64,000 bases of DNA from Mycobacterium sp. AZCC_0083 (GTDB lineage: Bacteria > Actinomycetota > Actinomycetes > Mycobacteriales > Mycobacteriaceae): contig NZ_JACHGP010000026.1 in assembly GCF_014202335.1 (NCBI RefSeq), forward strand, positions 1-64,000. The letters are read 5' to 3'. The notes beneath the pieces are model-generated. The model was not told the origin of the DNA. It saw only the letters and a list, made by a program, of their open reading frames with translations, and made no database searches. This document shows, one piece after another, positions 8,271 through 16,082 of this stretch (position 1 is its first letter; the number at the start of each line of letters is the position of its first letter). The position numbers were made by a program, and so were the translations under genes.

Positions 8271-8276
8271 TACCGT
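8271..8276 (+). promoter_or_regulatory. -10 element, leaderless enoyl-CoA hydratase gene
   Basis: TACCGT, seven bases, then ATG 8284, with no Shine-Dalgarno. It sits directly behind the tetR stop, so the hydratase may have its own promoter even though it is co-directional. Confidence 0.4.
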
Positions 8277-8283
8277 CTGCGCC

Positions 8284-9063
8284 ATGCCCGATTTCGACGC
8301 GCTGACGTTTGCCCAGTCCGGTCCGATCACCACGATCGTGCTCAACCGGCCCGACGCCGGCAACGGCATGAACGACACGTTGACCCGTGAACTCGCGATC
8401 GCGGCGAAGCTGTGTGACACCGAGGCCACCAAGGTCGTCACCCTGACCGGCGCTGGCCGCTTCTTCAGTGCGGGCGGCGATCTCAAGTCGATGGCCGCCG
8501 CGCCAAGCCCCGCGGCCTTCGTCAAGGGCATCGCCGTCGACCTGCACCGCGCGTTGTCGACGTTCGCCAGGATGGACGCGGTGCTGATCACCGCGGTCAA
8601 CGGCGTCGCGGCGGGTGCCGGTTTCAGCGTCGCCGTCACCGGTGACCTGGTGCTTGCCGCCGAATCGGCCAAGTTCACGATGGCCTACACGAAGGCAGGG
8701 CTGAGCCCCGACGGAAGCTCGTCGTACTACCTGCCCCGGCTCATCGGCATCCGGCGCACGCAGCAACTCATGCTGACCAACCGGACGTTGTCCGCCGCCG
8801 AGGCGCTGGACTGGGGCCTTCTGACCGAGGTGGTGCCCGACGCCGACCTCGCCACCAGAACCGACGCACTCGCCGAGGAAATGGCGCGCACCTCGCGCAC
8901 GTCGAACGCCGCGGTCAAGCGACTGCTGCTCGGCACCTACCGCACCGGCATCGAGGAGCAGATGGAGCTCGAGGGTCGCTACATCGCTGACTGCGCACGC
9001 TCCGCCGACGGGCAGGAGGGCATCGCCGCCTTCGTCGGAAAGCGCGCGCCCGAGTTCATCTAA
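8284..9063 (+). CDS. Enoyl-CoA hydratase/isomerase family protein
   Basis: A 259-residue crotonase-fold protein. The first oxyanion-hole segment is GRFFSAGGDLKSM and the second is AVNGVAAGAGFSVAVTGDLV, with the acyl-CoA binding helix after it. The catalytic region reads AGLSPDGSSSYYLPRLIG, with Asp in SPDG as in PaaG/isomerase-like members, in place of the two Glu of classical hydratases, so isomerase or another crotonase reaction is possible. It follows tetR by 23 bp and faces panB tail-to-tail with no gap. Whether it functionally belongs with the nitrogen cluster is unknown. Confidence 0.88.
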   Translation: MPDFDALTFAQSGPITTIVLNRPDAGNGMNDTLTRELAIAAKLCDTEATKVVTLTGAGRFFSAGGDLKSMAAAPSPAAFVKGIAVDLHRALSTFARMDAVLITAVNGVAAGAGFSVAVTGDLVLAAESAKFTMAYTKAGLSPDGSSSYYLPRLIGIRRTQQLMLTNRTLSAAEALDWGLLTEVVPDADLATRTDALAEEMARTSRTSNAAVKRLLLGTYRTGIEEQMELEGRYIADCARSADGQEGIAAFVGKRAPEFI

Positions 9064-9915
9064 CTAGAAGGAGTGCTCCTCGGCCGGGAACGTCCCGGTC
9101 GCCACGTCCTGGGCGTATTGCACTGCGGCACGGCGCAATTCGCCGCCGACGTCGCCGAACCGCTTGACGAACTTCGCGGTCCTGCCCGCCGTCATACCCG
9201 CCATGTCCTGCCACACCAGCACCTGGGCGTCACAGTTGGGGCCTGCGCCGATGCCGACGGTGGGGATGGTCAGCTTGCCGGTGATCTGGGTGGCCAGCTC
9301 GGCGGGCACCATCTCGAGCACCACTGCGATCGCGCCTGCCTCGGCAACGGCGATCGCATCGTGAATGGTCTGCTCGGCGGCATCGCCGCGGCCCTGTACG
9401 CGGAAACCGCCGAGTCCGTTGACGCTCTGCGGCGTGAAGCCGATGTGCGCGACGACCGGGATGCCTGCCTGCGTCAGAACCGCGATCTGCTCGGCGACCC
9501 GCTCGCCGCCCTCGAACTTGACCGCTGCCGCGCCCGTTTCCTTGAGGAAACGCGTCGCGGTGGCCAACGCCTGCTGCGGGCCTGCCTCATAGCTGCCGAA
9601 CGGCAGGTCGGCGACCACCAGGGCGTGCGGTGCACCGCGGACTACGCCGCGCACCAGGGGGATCAGCTCGTCGGCGGTCACTGGCACCGTGGTGTCGTAT
9701 CCGTAGACGACGTTGGCCGCGGAGTCGCCGACGAGGAGCACCGGAATCTCGGCGTCGTCGAAGACCCTGGCGGTGGAGTAGTCGTAGGCCGTCAGCATGG
9801 ACCACTTGTGGCCCTCGGCCTTCCATTTCTGCAGGTGGTGAGTCCGGACCTTGACTCGCGGGGCCCGCGTCTCACTCGAACTGGTTGCAGCACCGTAAAC
9901 CGTTTGCTCAGACAT
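9064..9915 (-). CDS. panB: 3-methyl-2-oxobutanoate hydroxymethyltransferase
   Basis: The first committed step of pantothenate (vitamin B5/CoA) synthesis: transfers a hydroxymethyl group from methylene-THF to 2-ketoisovalerate. The 283-residue protein has the (beta/alpha)8 core with the Mg2+ ligand motif VLLVGDSAANVVYG, the substrate-binding segment VKFEGGERVAEQI, and the conserved PVVAHIGFTPQSV and PTVGIGAGPNCDAQVLV segments. ATG 9915 is preceded by AGGGA five bases upstream and gives the usual mycobacterial N-terminus; a longer frame is unlikely. It is Rv2225-like. The gene is monocistronic here because accessory genes separate it from the CYTH-CHAD gene. Confidence 0.97.
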   Translation of the reverse strand: MSEQTVYGAATSSSETRAPRVKVRTHHLQKWKAEGHKWSMLTAYDYSTARVFDDAEIPVLLVGDSAANVVYGYDTTVPVTADELIPLVRGVVRGAPHALVVADLPFGSYEAGPQQALATATRFLKETGAAAVKFEGGERVAEQIAVLTQAGIPVVAHIGFTPQSVNGLGGFRVQGRGDAAEQTIHDAIAVAEAGAIAVVLEMVPAELATQITGKLTIPTVGIGAGPNCDAQVLVWQDMAGMTAGRTAKFVKRFGDVGGELRRAAVQYAQDVATGTFPAEEHSF

Positions 9916-10060
9916 CGTTGTCCCTAATCTGGTCTGGTCGATCCTCGAGGCCCTGACCGGGTCCCCGGGTTCGTCTGACACCTGAAAGTCTGCCACTTGC
10001 GGCGGCGAAGATGAACCGCATGCGCAGTGGATTTGCTCACACGTCGATGTGCGGCGGGCC

Positions 10061-10066
10061 TACGAT
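10061..10066 (+). promoter_or_regulatory. -10 element, leaderless wax synthase gene
   Basis: TACGAT, six bases, then ATG 10073; no ribosome-binding site is present. Confidence 0.5.
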
Positions 10067-10072
10067 CGGCGC

Positions 10073-11464
10073 ATGCAAAGGCTCAGCGGACTCGACGCCA
10101 GCTTCCTCTACCTCGAGACCGCGACCCAGCCACTGCACGTGTGCTCGGTACTGGAACTCGACACCTCGACCATTCCCGGCGGGTACAGCTTCGACCGGTT
10201 GCGCGACGCCCTTGGCCTGCGGATCAAGGCGATGCCGGAGTTCCGCGAGAAGCTCGCCGACAACCGGCTCAATCTCGATCATCCGGTGTGGGTGGAGGAC
10301 GAGGACTTCGACGTCGACCGGCACGTGCACCGCATCGGACTGCCCGCCCCTGGCGGACGGGTCGAGCTTGGCGAGATCTGCGGTCACATCGCCTCCCTGA
10401 ACCTGGACCGCAGCAGACCGTTGTGGGAGATGTGGGTGATCGAGAACGTCGCGGGCACCGATGCACACGACGGCGGTCGGCTCGCGGTCATGACGAAGGT
10501 GCATCACGCCGGCGTCGACGGCGTCACCGGTGCCAACCTGATGTCGCAGCTGTGCACCACCGAAGCCGACGCGCCACCGCCGGACCCGGTCGAAGGGGTG
10601 GGCGGAGGCTCGGACCTGGAGATCGCGGTCAGCGGCGCAATCAAATACGCCACCCGCCCGCTCAAGCTGATGAACATGCTGCCCTCGACGGTGTCGACGG
10701 TGGTGGACACCGTCAAGCGCGCGCGCAGCGGGCTGACCATGGCGGCCCCGTTCGCCGCACCGAAGACCCGCTTCAACGCCAAGGTCACCGGGCACCGCAA
10801 CGTCGCGTTCGCCCAGCTCGACCTCGAGGACATCAAGACCGTCAAGAACCACTTCGGCGTCAAGGTCAACGACGTGGTGATGGCGATGGTGGCAGGCGTG
10901 CTGCGGACGTTCCTGCTCGACAAGGACGAGCTCCCCGAAAACACGTTGGTCGCGATGGTGCCGGTGTCGGTCCACGACAAGTCGGATCGGCCAGGCCGCA
11001 ACCAGGTTTCGGGCATGTTCTCCAGCCTGGGAACGAACATCGAGGACCCGGCCGAGCGGGTGAAGACCATCGCCGAGGCGAATTCCGTTGCCAAGCAACA
11101 CAGTGCCGCGATCGGCGCGACGTTGCTGCAGGACTGGTCGCAGTTCGCCGCACCCGCGGTGTTCGGCATCGCGATGCGGGTCTACGCCTCCAGCAGACTC
11201 ACCAGCGCCGCGCCCGTGCACAACCTCGTCGTGTCCAACGTCCCCGGCCCACAGGTGCCGCTGTACTTCCTGGGCGCCAAGGTCAACGCGATGTACCCGC
11301 TTGGCCCGATCTTCCACGGCTCGGGCCTCAACATCACCGTGATGTCGCTGAACGGAACGCTCGACGTCGGCCTCATCTCTTGTCCCGAACTGCTGCCCGA
11401 TTTATGGGACATGGCCGACGATTTCCAGGTCGCTCTTCAGGAGTTGCTCGACGCGACGCGGTAG
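10073..11464 (+). CDS. Wax ester synthase/diacylglycerol acyltransferase (WS/DGAT)
   Basis: A 463-residue bifunctional acyltransferase that uses acyl-CoA to make triacylglycerol or wax esters. The active-site motif HHAGVDG is at residues 144-150 (HHxxxDG). The N-terminus MQRLSGLDASFLYLET and the C-terminal NLVVSNVPGPQVPLYFLGA and GPIFHGSGLNITVMS blocks are family hallmarks. Mycobacteria carry many paralogs, so substrate preference cannot be assigned. It lies between panB and caeA, an insertion compared with the M. tuberculosis order as I recall it. The gene appears to be transcribed alone from a leaderless promoter. Confidence 0.95.
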   Translation: MQRLSGLDASFLYLETATQPLHVCSVLELDTSTIPGGYSFDRLRDALGLRIKAMPEFREKLADNRLNLDHPVWVEDEDFDVDRHVHRIGLPAPGGRVELGEICGHIASLNLDRSRPLWEMWVIENVAGTDAHDGGRLAVMTKVHHAGVDGVTGANLMSQLCTTEADAPPPDPVEGVGGGSDLEIAVSGAIKYATRPLKLMNMLPSTVSTVVDTVKRARSGLTMAAPFAAPKTRFNAKVTGHRNVAFAQLDLEDIKTVKNHFGVKVNDVVMAMVAGVLRTFLLDKDELPENTLVAMVPVSVHDKSDRPGRNQVSGMFSSLGTNIEDPAERVKTIAEANSVAKQHSAAIGATLLQDWSQFAAPAVFGIAMRVYASSRLTSAAPVHNLVVSNVPGPQVPLYFLGAKVNAMYPLGPIFHGSGLNITVMSLNGTLDVGLISCPELLPDLWDMADDFQVALQELLDATR

Positions 11465-11509
11465 CGCCCTCAACAGCGGTGATGTGGGCGCATGGCAGCA
11501 TGTGCAGCC

Positions 11510-13021
11510 ATGAGGCTTCGGAACGGGCTACTCGTGGCCGCCACGCTGATGTTGCTGGTGGCTGGTTGTAGCAAGGTGATCGACGGACACGCGGTCATCG
11601 GTGCCCCCAAGCCGGGCACACCCGTGACGTGGAAGGACTGCGAGTCCGCCTCGTCCGACGCCACCGACATCCCCGCGGGTGCCGAGTGCGGAATGCTCTC
11701 GGTACCGGTTGACTACTCCAAGCCCGACGGCGACATCGCGCAGCTGTCGATGATCAGGTTCAAGGCGACCGGCAACAAGATCGGCTCGCTGATCCTCAAC
11801 CCGGGCGGCCCAGGCGAGTCCGGTATCGAGGCGGCCGCCTCGATCGTGGGAACCATGCCGGAATCGGTGCGGCAGCGCTTCGACGTGGTCGGCTTCGACC
11901 CGCGTGGGGTCGGCTCGTCGACGCCCGCGGTGTGGTGCAACTCCGATGCCGACAACGACCGGCTGCGGGCCGATCCCCAGGTCGACTATTCGCCTGCGGG
12001 CGTCGCCCACATCGAGTCCGAGACCAAGGACTTCGTACAGCGGTGCGTGGACAAGATGGGCAAGGACTTCCTCGCCAACGTCGGAACCGCAAGCGTGGCC
12101 AAGGATCTCGATGCGATGCGGATCGCACTCGGCGACCAGAAGTTGACCTACCTCGGGTACTCCTACGGCACCAGGATCGGGTCGGCGTACGCCGAAGCCT
12201 ACCCGCAGAACGTGCGCGCCATGATCCTCGACGGCGCCGTCGACCCCAACGCCGATCCGATCGAATCCGACATCCGTCAGGCCGCGGCCTTCCAGACCGC
12301 ATTCAACGACTACGCGGCCGACTGCGCGAAGGCTGCGAGCTGCCCGCTCGGCACCGACCCGGCCAAGGCCGTCGACGTCTACAAGAGCCTCGTCGACCCG
12401 TTGGTCCAGAACCCCGCGAAGACCAAGGACCCGCGTGGCCTCAGCTACAGCGACTCCGTCGTCGGCACCATATTGCCGCTGTACTCGCCCAGCCTGTGGC
12501 GCCACCTCACGCAGGCCCTTACCGAACTCAAGAGGGGCGACGGCGACACCATGCTCGCGCTGGCCGATCTCTACATGGGCCGCGACGAGAAGGGACACTA
12601 CAACAACTCCACCGACGTGCGAGTCGCGGTGAACTGCGTCGACGAACCGCCGGTGACCGACCGCGCCAAGACGGTCGACGAGGACCGTCGGTCCCGTGAG
12701 GTTGCACCGTTCATGAGCTACGGGCAGTTCACCGGGAACGCCCCGCTGAGCACGTGCGCGTTCTGGCCCGTGCCGCCCACGTCGACGCCGCACCAATTGA
12801 AGATCGACGGACTGCCGCCCACCCTTGTGGTGTCGACCACCAACGACCCGGCAACGCCGTACCAGGCAGGCGTCGACCTCGCCAAGCAACTCGGGGGCGC
12901 GCTGCTGACCTTCGACGGCACGCAACACACCGTGGTCTTTCAGGGCAATGCCTGTGTCGACGACATCGCGGCCAAGTATCTGGTCGACGTCGCAGTGCCG
13001 CCGCCTGGCGCAAAATGCTGA
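11510..13021 (+). CDS. caeA: Cell-envelope serine protease/carboxylesterase CaeA (Hip1) lipoprotein
   Basis: A 503-residue alpha/beta hydrolase, close to M. tuberculosis Hip1 (Rv2224c). It has a lipoprotein signal with lipobox LVAGC (Cys20). The catalytic triad is visible: nucleophile Ser218 in GYSYG, Asp446 in NDPATPY and His473 in GTQHTVV. The 27-residue Asp-His spacing is the same as in Hip1. The oxyanion segment is NPGGPGESG. In M. tuberculosis the protein cleaves GroEL2 and modulates the host response; in a saprophyte an envelope-maintenance role is more likely. ATG 11510 is preferred over one 6 codons upstream because it gives a normal signal peptide. A paralog follows 107 bp downstream. 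Confidence 0.95.
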   Translation: MRLRNGLLVAATLMLLVAGCSKVIDGHAVIGAPKPGTPVTWKDCESASSDATDIPAGAECGMLSVPVDYSKPDGDIAQLSMIRFKATGNKIGSLILNPGGPGESGIEAAASIVGTMPESVRQRFDVVGFDPRGVGSSTPAVWCNSDADNDRLRADPQVDYSPAGVAHIESETKDFVQRCVDKMGKDFLANVGTASVAKDLDAMRIALGDQKLTYLGYSYGTRIGSAYAEAYPQNVRAMILDGAVDPNADPIESDIRQAAAFQTAFNDYAADCAKAASCPLGTDPAKAVDVYKSLVDPLVQNPAKTKDPRGLSYSDSVVGTILPLYSPSLWRHLTQALTELKRGDGDTMLALADLYMGRDEKGHYNNSTDVRVAVNCVDEPPVTDRAKTVDEDRRSREVAPFMSYGQFTGNAPLSTCAFWPVPPTSTPHQLKIDGLPPTLVVSTTNDPATPYQAGVDLAKQLGGALLTFDGTQHTVVFQGNACVDDIAAKYLVDVAVPPPGAKC

Positions 13022-13128
13022 CCGTAGAACGGTCTTAGGTCACCATCGCATCACTGAATGGTTGCTGGCGTATCTCTGCCCGGGATCGGCTACAGACCCG
13101 AAGCGCGTTGCGTGCGAACATGTTCGCC

Positions 13129-14652
13129 ATGCGGGTGGGCGGACTCTTAGCGGCGCCACTCGCGATCCTCGCGGTCTCCGTCATGGTGTGCCCGATGGCG
13201 TTGGCGTCACCGGAGGTGGAGCCCTCCCAACAGCAGTACGGGCAAACCCCGCTCTGGGGTAGCTGCACCAGCTTCGTCTCCGACGCCGCCACCGCAATCC
13301 CGACCGCCCAGTGCGGCACCGTCTCGGTCCCCGTCGACTACAGCAGACCCGACGGGCCGCAGGCCCAGTTGGCCGTCATCCGGGTGCCCGCGAGCGGCGA
13401 TCGCATCGGAGTCCTGATGGTCAACCCCGGCGGGCCGGGGGCGTCGGCCGTCGACACCGTTGCGGGCATGGGTGCGGCACTGGCCAACACCGACATCGGC
13501 CGGCGCTTCGACTTGGTTGGCTTCGACCCGCGCGGCGTCGGACACTCCACTCCGCAGGTGCGCTGCCGCAGCGACGCCGAATTCGACGCGTACCGGCGCG
13601 AGCCGATGACCGACTACAGCCAAGAGGGTGTCGCGCGCATCGAGCAGCTGTACCAGAACCTCGCCCAGCTGTGCGTCGACAAGACCGGGATGGACTTCCT
13701 TGCCAACGTCGGGACGTCGTCCACGGCGCGGGACATGGACGTCGTGCGTGCGGCGCTGGGGGAGCAGCAGATCAATTACCTTGGCTACTCCTATGGCACC
13801 GAGCTCGGCGCCACCTACGCCGAGAAGTACCCCGACCGGGTCAGGGCGATGGTGCTCGACGGTGCGGTGAACCCCGGTTCGGACCCGATCGGCGAGAGCA
13901 TCCGCCAGTTGGCCGGATTCCAAATGGCCTTCAACGACTACGCCATGGACTGCGCGCGATCCACCGACTGCCCACTGGGTACCGACCCGACCCAGTTCGA
14001 CGCGCGCTACCACGAGCTGGTCAACCCGTTGGTGCAACAGCTCGGCCGTACCTCCGATCCACGCGGCCTGAGTTACCAGGACGCGATCACGGGCACGGTC
14101 AACGCCCTTTACACGCAGCGATATTGGAAGTACCTGACCAGTGGTCTGCTCGGTCTGCAGCGCGGCACCGACGCCGGCGACCTGCTGCTGCTGGCCGATG
14201 ACTACCAACACCGCAACCCCAGCGGTCACTACGACAACCAGCAGGACGCCTTCCTCGCGATCCGCTGCGTCGACGCGCCGTACCCCGCCGACTCGGCCGC
14301 GTGGGCCGACGCCGACCGCCGGGCCCGCGAGGCGGCGCCGTTCATGTCCTACGGCGAATTCACCGGGTTCGCCCCGCGTGACAACTGCGCGATGTGGCCC
14401 GTTCCGCCGACGTCGACACCCCACGACGTGCCGTCACCGGGTGCGGGCAAGGTCGTCGTGGTGTCCACGACCCGCGATCCGGCGACGCCGTATCAGGCCG
14501 GTGTCGATCTCGCCCGCGAGATGGATGCCGCGCTGATCACCTTCGACGGAACGCAACACACCGTGGTGTTCAACGGCGACGCGTGTGTGGATCCCGCCGT
14601 GGTCGCCTTTCTGGTCGATTCGGTGCAGCCCCCGCAAGACCTGCACTGTTAG
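13129..14652 (+). CDS. Secreted alpha/beta hydrolase, paralog of CaeA (Rv2223c-like)
   Basis: A 507-residue exported hydrolase that aligns along its length with the preceding caeA product. It has a classical signal peptide (VGGLLAAPLAILAVSVMV, then an ALA|SPE cleavage site near residue 26) in place of a lipobox, so it is probably released or loosely wall-bound. The triad is conserved: Ser221 in GYSYG, Asp450 in RDPATPY, His477 in GTQHTVV. Tandem copies with one lipid-anchored and one soluble are also seen in M. tuberculosis. TTG 13108 and ATG 13120 are alternative starts; ATG 13129 gives the most regular signal peptide. Confidence 0.92.
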   Translation: MRVGGLLAAPLAILAVSVMVCPMALASPEVEPSQQQYGQTPLWGSCTSFVSDAATAIPTAQCGTVSVPVDYSRPDGPQAQLAVIRVPASGDRIGVLMVNPGGPGASAVDTVAGMGAALANTDIGRRFDLVGFDPRGVGHSTPQVRCRSDAEFDAYRREPMTDYSQEGVARIEQLYQNLAQLCVDKTGMDFLANVGTSSTARDMDVVRAALGEQQINYLGYSYGTELGATYAEKYPDRVRAMVLDGAVNPGSDPIGESIRQLAGFQMAFNDYAMDCARSTDCPLGTDPTQFDARYHELVNPLVQQLGRTSDPRGLSYQDAITGTVNALYTQRYWKYLTSGLLGLQRGTDAGDLLLLADDYQHRNPSGHYDNQQDAFLAIRCVDAPYPADSAAWADADRRAREAAPFMSYGEFTGFAPRDNCAMWPVPPTSTPHDVPSPGAGKVVVVSTTRDPATPYQAGVDLAREMDAALITFDGTQHTVVFNGDACVDPAVVAFLVDSVQPPQDLHC

Positions 14653-14669
14653 TGACACGAAGCGGCGCC

Positions 14670-14685
14670 GTAACACAGAATTAAC
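14670..14685 (+). promoter_or_regulatory. Single GlnR-like site before glnA2
   Basis: GTAACACAGAATTAAC fits GTnAC-n6-GAAAC at nine of ten defined positions if T is accepted in the first position of the second half. Only one a/b pair is seen, not the two pairs found before glnA1. It overlaps the expected -35 region of the glnA2 promoter, a position more compatible with repression than activation. Confidence 0.35.
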
Positions 14686-14695
14686 AGCCGGTGCC

Positions 14696-14701
14696 TACGC
14701 T
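14696..14701 (+). promoter_or_regulatory. -10 element, leaderless glnA2
   Basis: TACGCT, six bases, then ATG 14708; no Shine-Dalgarno in the 55-bp gap after the hydrolase gene. Confidence 0.5.
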
Positions 14702-14707
14702 GCGGAC

Positions 14708-16045
14708 ATGGATCGCCAGAAGGAATTCGTGCTGCGCACGCTGGAGGAACGCGACATCCGGTTCGTGCGGTTGTGGTTCACCGACGTGCTCGGATACCTC
14801 AAATCCGTGGCGATCGCGCCGGCCGAACTCGAGGGAGCCTTCGAAGAGGGCATCGGCTTCGACGGCTCGTCCATCGAGGGCTTCGCCCGCGTGTCGGAAT
14901 CCGACATGGTCGCGCGTCCCGATCCGTCTACGTTCCAGGTTCTGCCGTGGACGACGAGCGCGGGCAAGCACCACTCGGCTCGGATGTTCTGCGACATCAC
15001 CATGCCGGATGGCTCGCCGTCGTGGGGCGACTCCCGGCACGTGCTGCGCCGCCAGCTCGCCAAGGCCACAGACCTCGGCTTCTCCTGCTACGTGCACCCG
15101 GAGATCGAGTTCTTCCTCCTCAAGCCGGGCTCCGACGACGAGCCGCCGATCCCAGCTGACAACGGCGGCTACTTCGACCAGACCATTCACGATGCCGCAC
15201 CGAACTTCCGCCGCCACGCGATCGAAGCGCTGGAGTCGATGGGCATCTCGGTCGAGTTCAGCCACCACGAGGGCGCCCCTGGGCAGCAGGAGATCGACCT
15301 GCGCTACGCCGACGCGCTGTCGATGGCGGACAACGTCATGACGTTCCGCTACGTGGTCAAGGAGGTCGCACTCACCGAAGGCGTGCGGGCATCGTTCATG
15401 CCCAAGCCGTTCGCCGAATACCCCGGGTCGGCCATGCATACCCACATGAGCCTTTTCGAGGGCGAGAACAACGCCTTCCACGATCCCAACGATCCGTTGC
15501 AGCTCTCCGACGTCGGCAAGTCGTTCATCGCGGGCGTGCTCGAGCACGCGAGCGAGATCAGCGCCGTCACCAATCAGTGGGTGAACTCCTACAAGCGGCT
15601 GGTGCACGGCGGCGAGGCCCCGACCGCGGCGTCGTGGGGTGCGGCCAACCGCTCGGCGCTCGTCCGGGTACCGATGTACACGCCGCGCAAGGCATCGTCA
15701 CGCCGTGTCGAGGTGCGCAGCCCCGATTCGGCATGCAACCCGTATCTGGCGTTCTCCGTACTGCTGGCGGCGGGTCTGCGCGGCGTCGAGAAGGGCTACA
15801 CGCTCGGGCCGCAGGCCGAGGACAACGTGTGGAACCTGACCCCGGAGGAGCGGCGCGCCATGGGCTACCGCGAGCTGCCGTCGAGCCTCGGGGTGGCGCT
15901 GAGCGAGATGGAGAGCTCCGAATTGGTCGCGGAAGCGTTGGGGGAGCACGTCTTCGACTTCTTCCTGCGCAACAAGCGCGCCGAGTGGGAGAACTACCGC
16001 AGCCACGTCACGCCGTTCGAGCTCAAGACGTACCTGTCGTTGTAG
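14708..16045 (+). CDS. glnA2: Glutamine synthetase-like protein GlnA2
   Basis: A 445-residue type I glutamine synthetase fold protein, Rv2222c-like. The beta-grasp domain carries GFDGSSIEGFARVSESDMVA. Metal and ATP ligands are in PEIEFFL, SHHEGAPGQQEIDLRY, HTHMSLF and RRVEVRSPDSACNPYL. At the place where GlnA1 carries the adenylylated tyrosine (DLYELPP) this protein has VWNLTPEE, so GlnE cannot modify it there. GlnA2-type enzymes are non-essential in mycobacteria; the Streptomyces homologue works on gamma-glutamyl-polyamines, so true glutamine synthesis should not be assumed. glnE follows after 37 bp. Confidence 0.93.
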   Translation: MDRQKEFVLRTLEERDIRFVRLWFTDVLGYLKSVAIAPAELEGAFEEGIGFDGSSIEGFARVSESDMVARPDPSTFQVLPWTTSAGKHHSARMFCDITMPDGSPSWGDSRHVLRRQLAKATDLGFSCYVHPEIEFFLLKPGSDDEPPIPADNGGYFDQTIHDAAPNFRRHAIEALESMGISVEFSHHEGAPGQQEIDLRYADALSMADNVMTFRYVVKEVALTEGVRASFMPKPFAEYPGSAMHTHMSLFEGENNAFHDPNDPLQLSDVGKSFIAGVLEHASEISAVTNQWVNSYKRLVHGGEAPTAASWGAANRSALVRVPMYTPRKASSRRVEVRSPDSACNPYLAFSVLLAAGLRGVEKGYTLGPQAEDNVWNLTPEERRAMGYRELPSSLGVALSEMESSELVAEALGEHVFDFFLRNKRAEWENYRSHVTPFELKTYLSL

Positions 16046-16070
16046 GAAACGCGTGGAATAACGGCTGCGC

Positions 16071-16076
16071 TAACGT
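16071..16076 (+). promoter_or_regulatory. -10 element, leaderless glnE
   Basis: TAACGT, six bases, then ATG 16083. The promoter lies in the short glnA2-glnE gap, so glnE need not depend on glnA2 transcription. Confidence 0.5.
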
Positions 16077-16082
16077 GACGGC

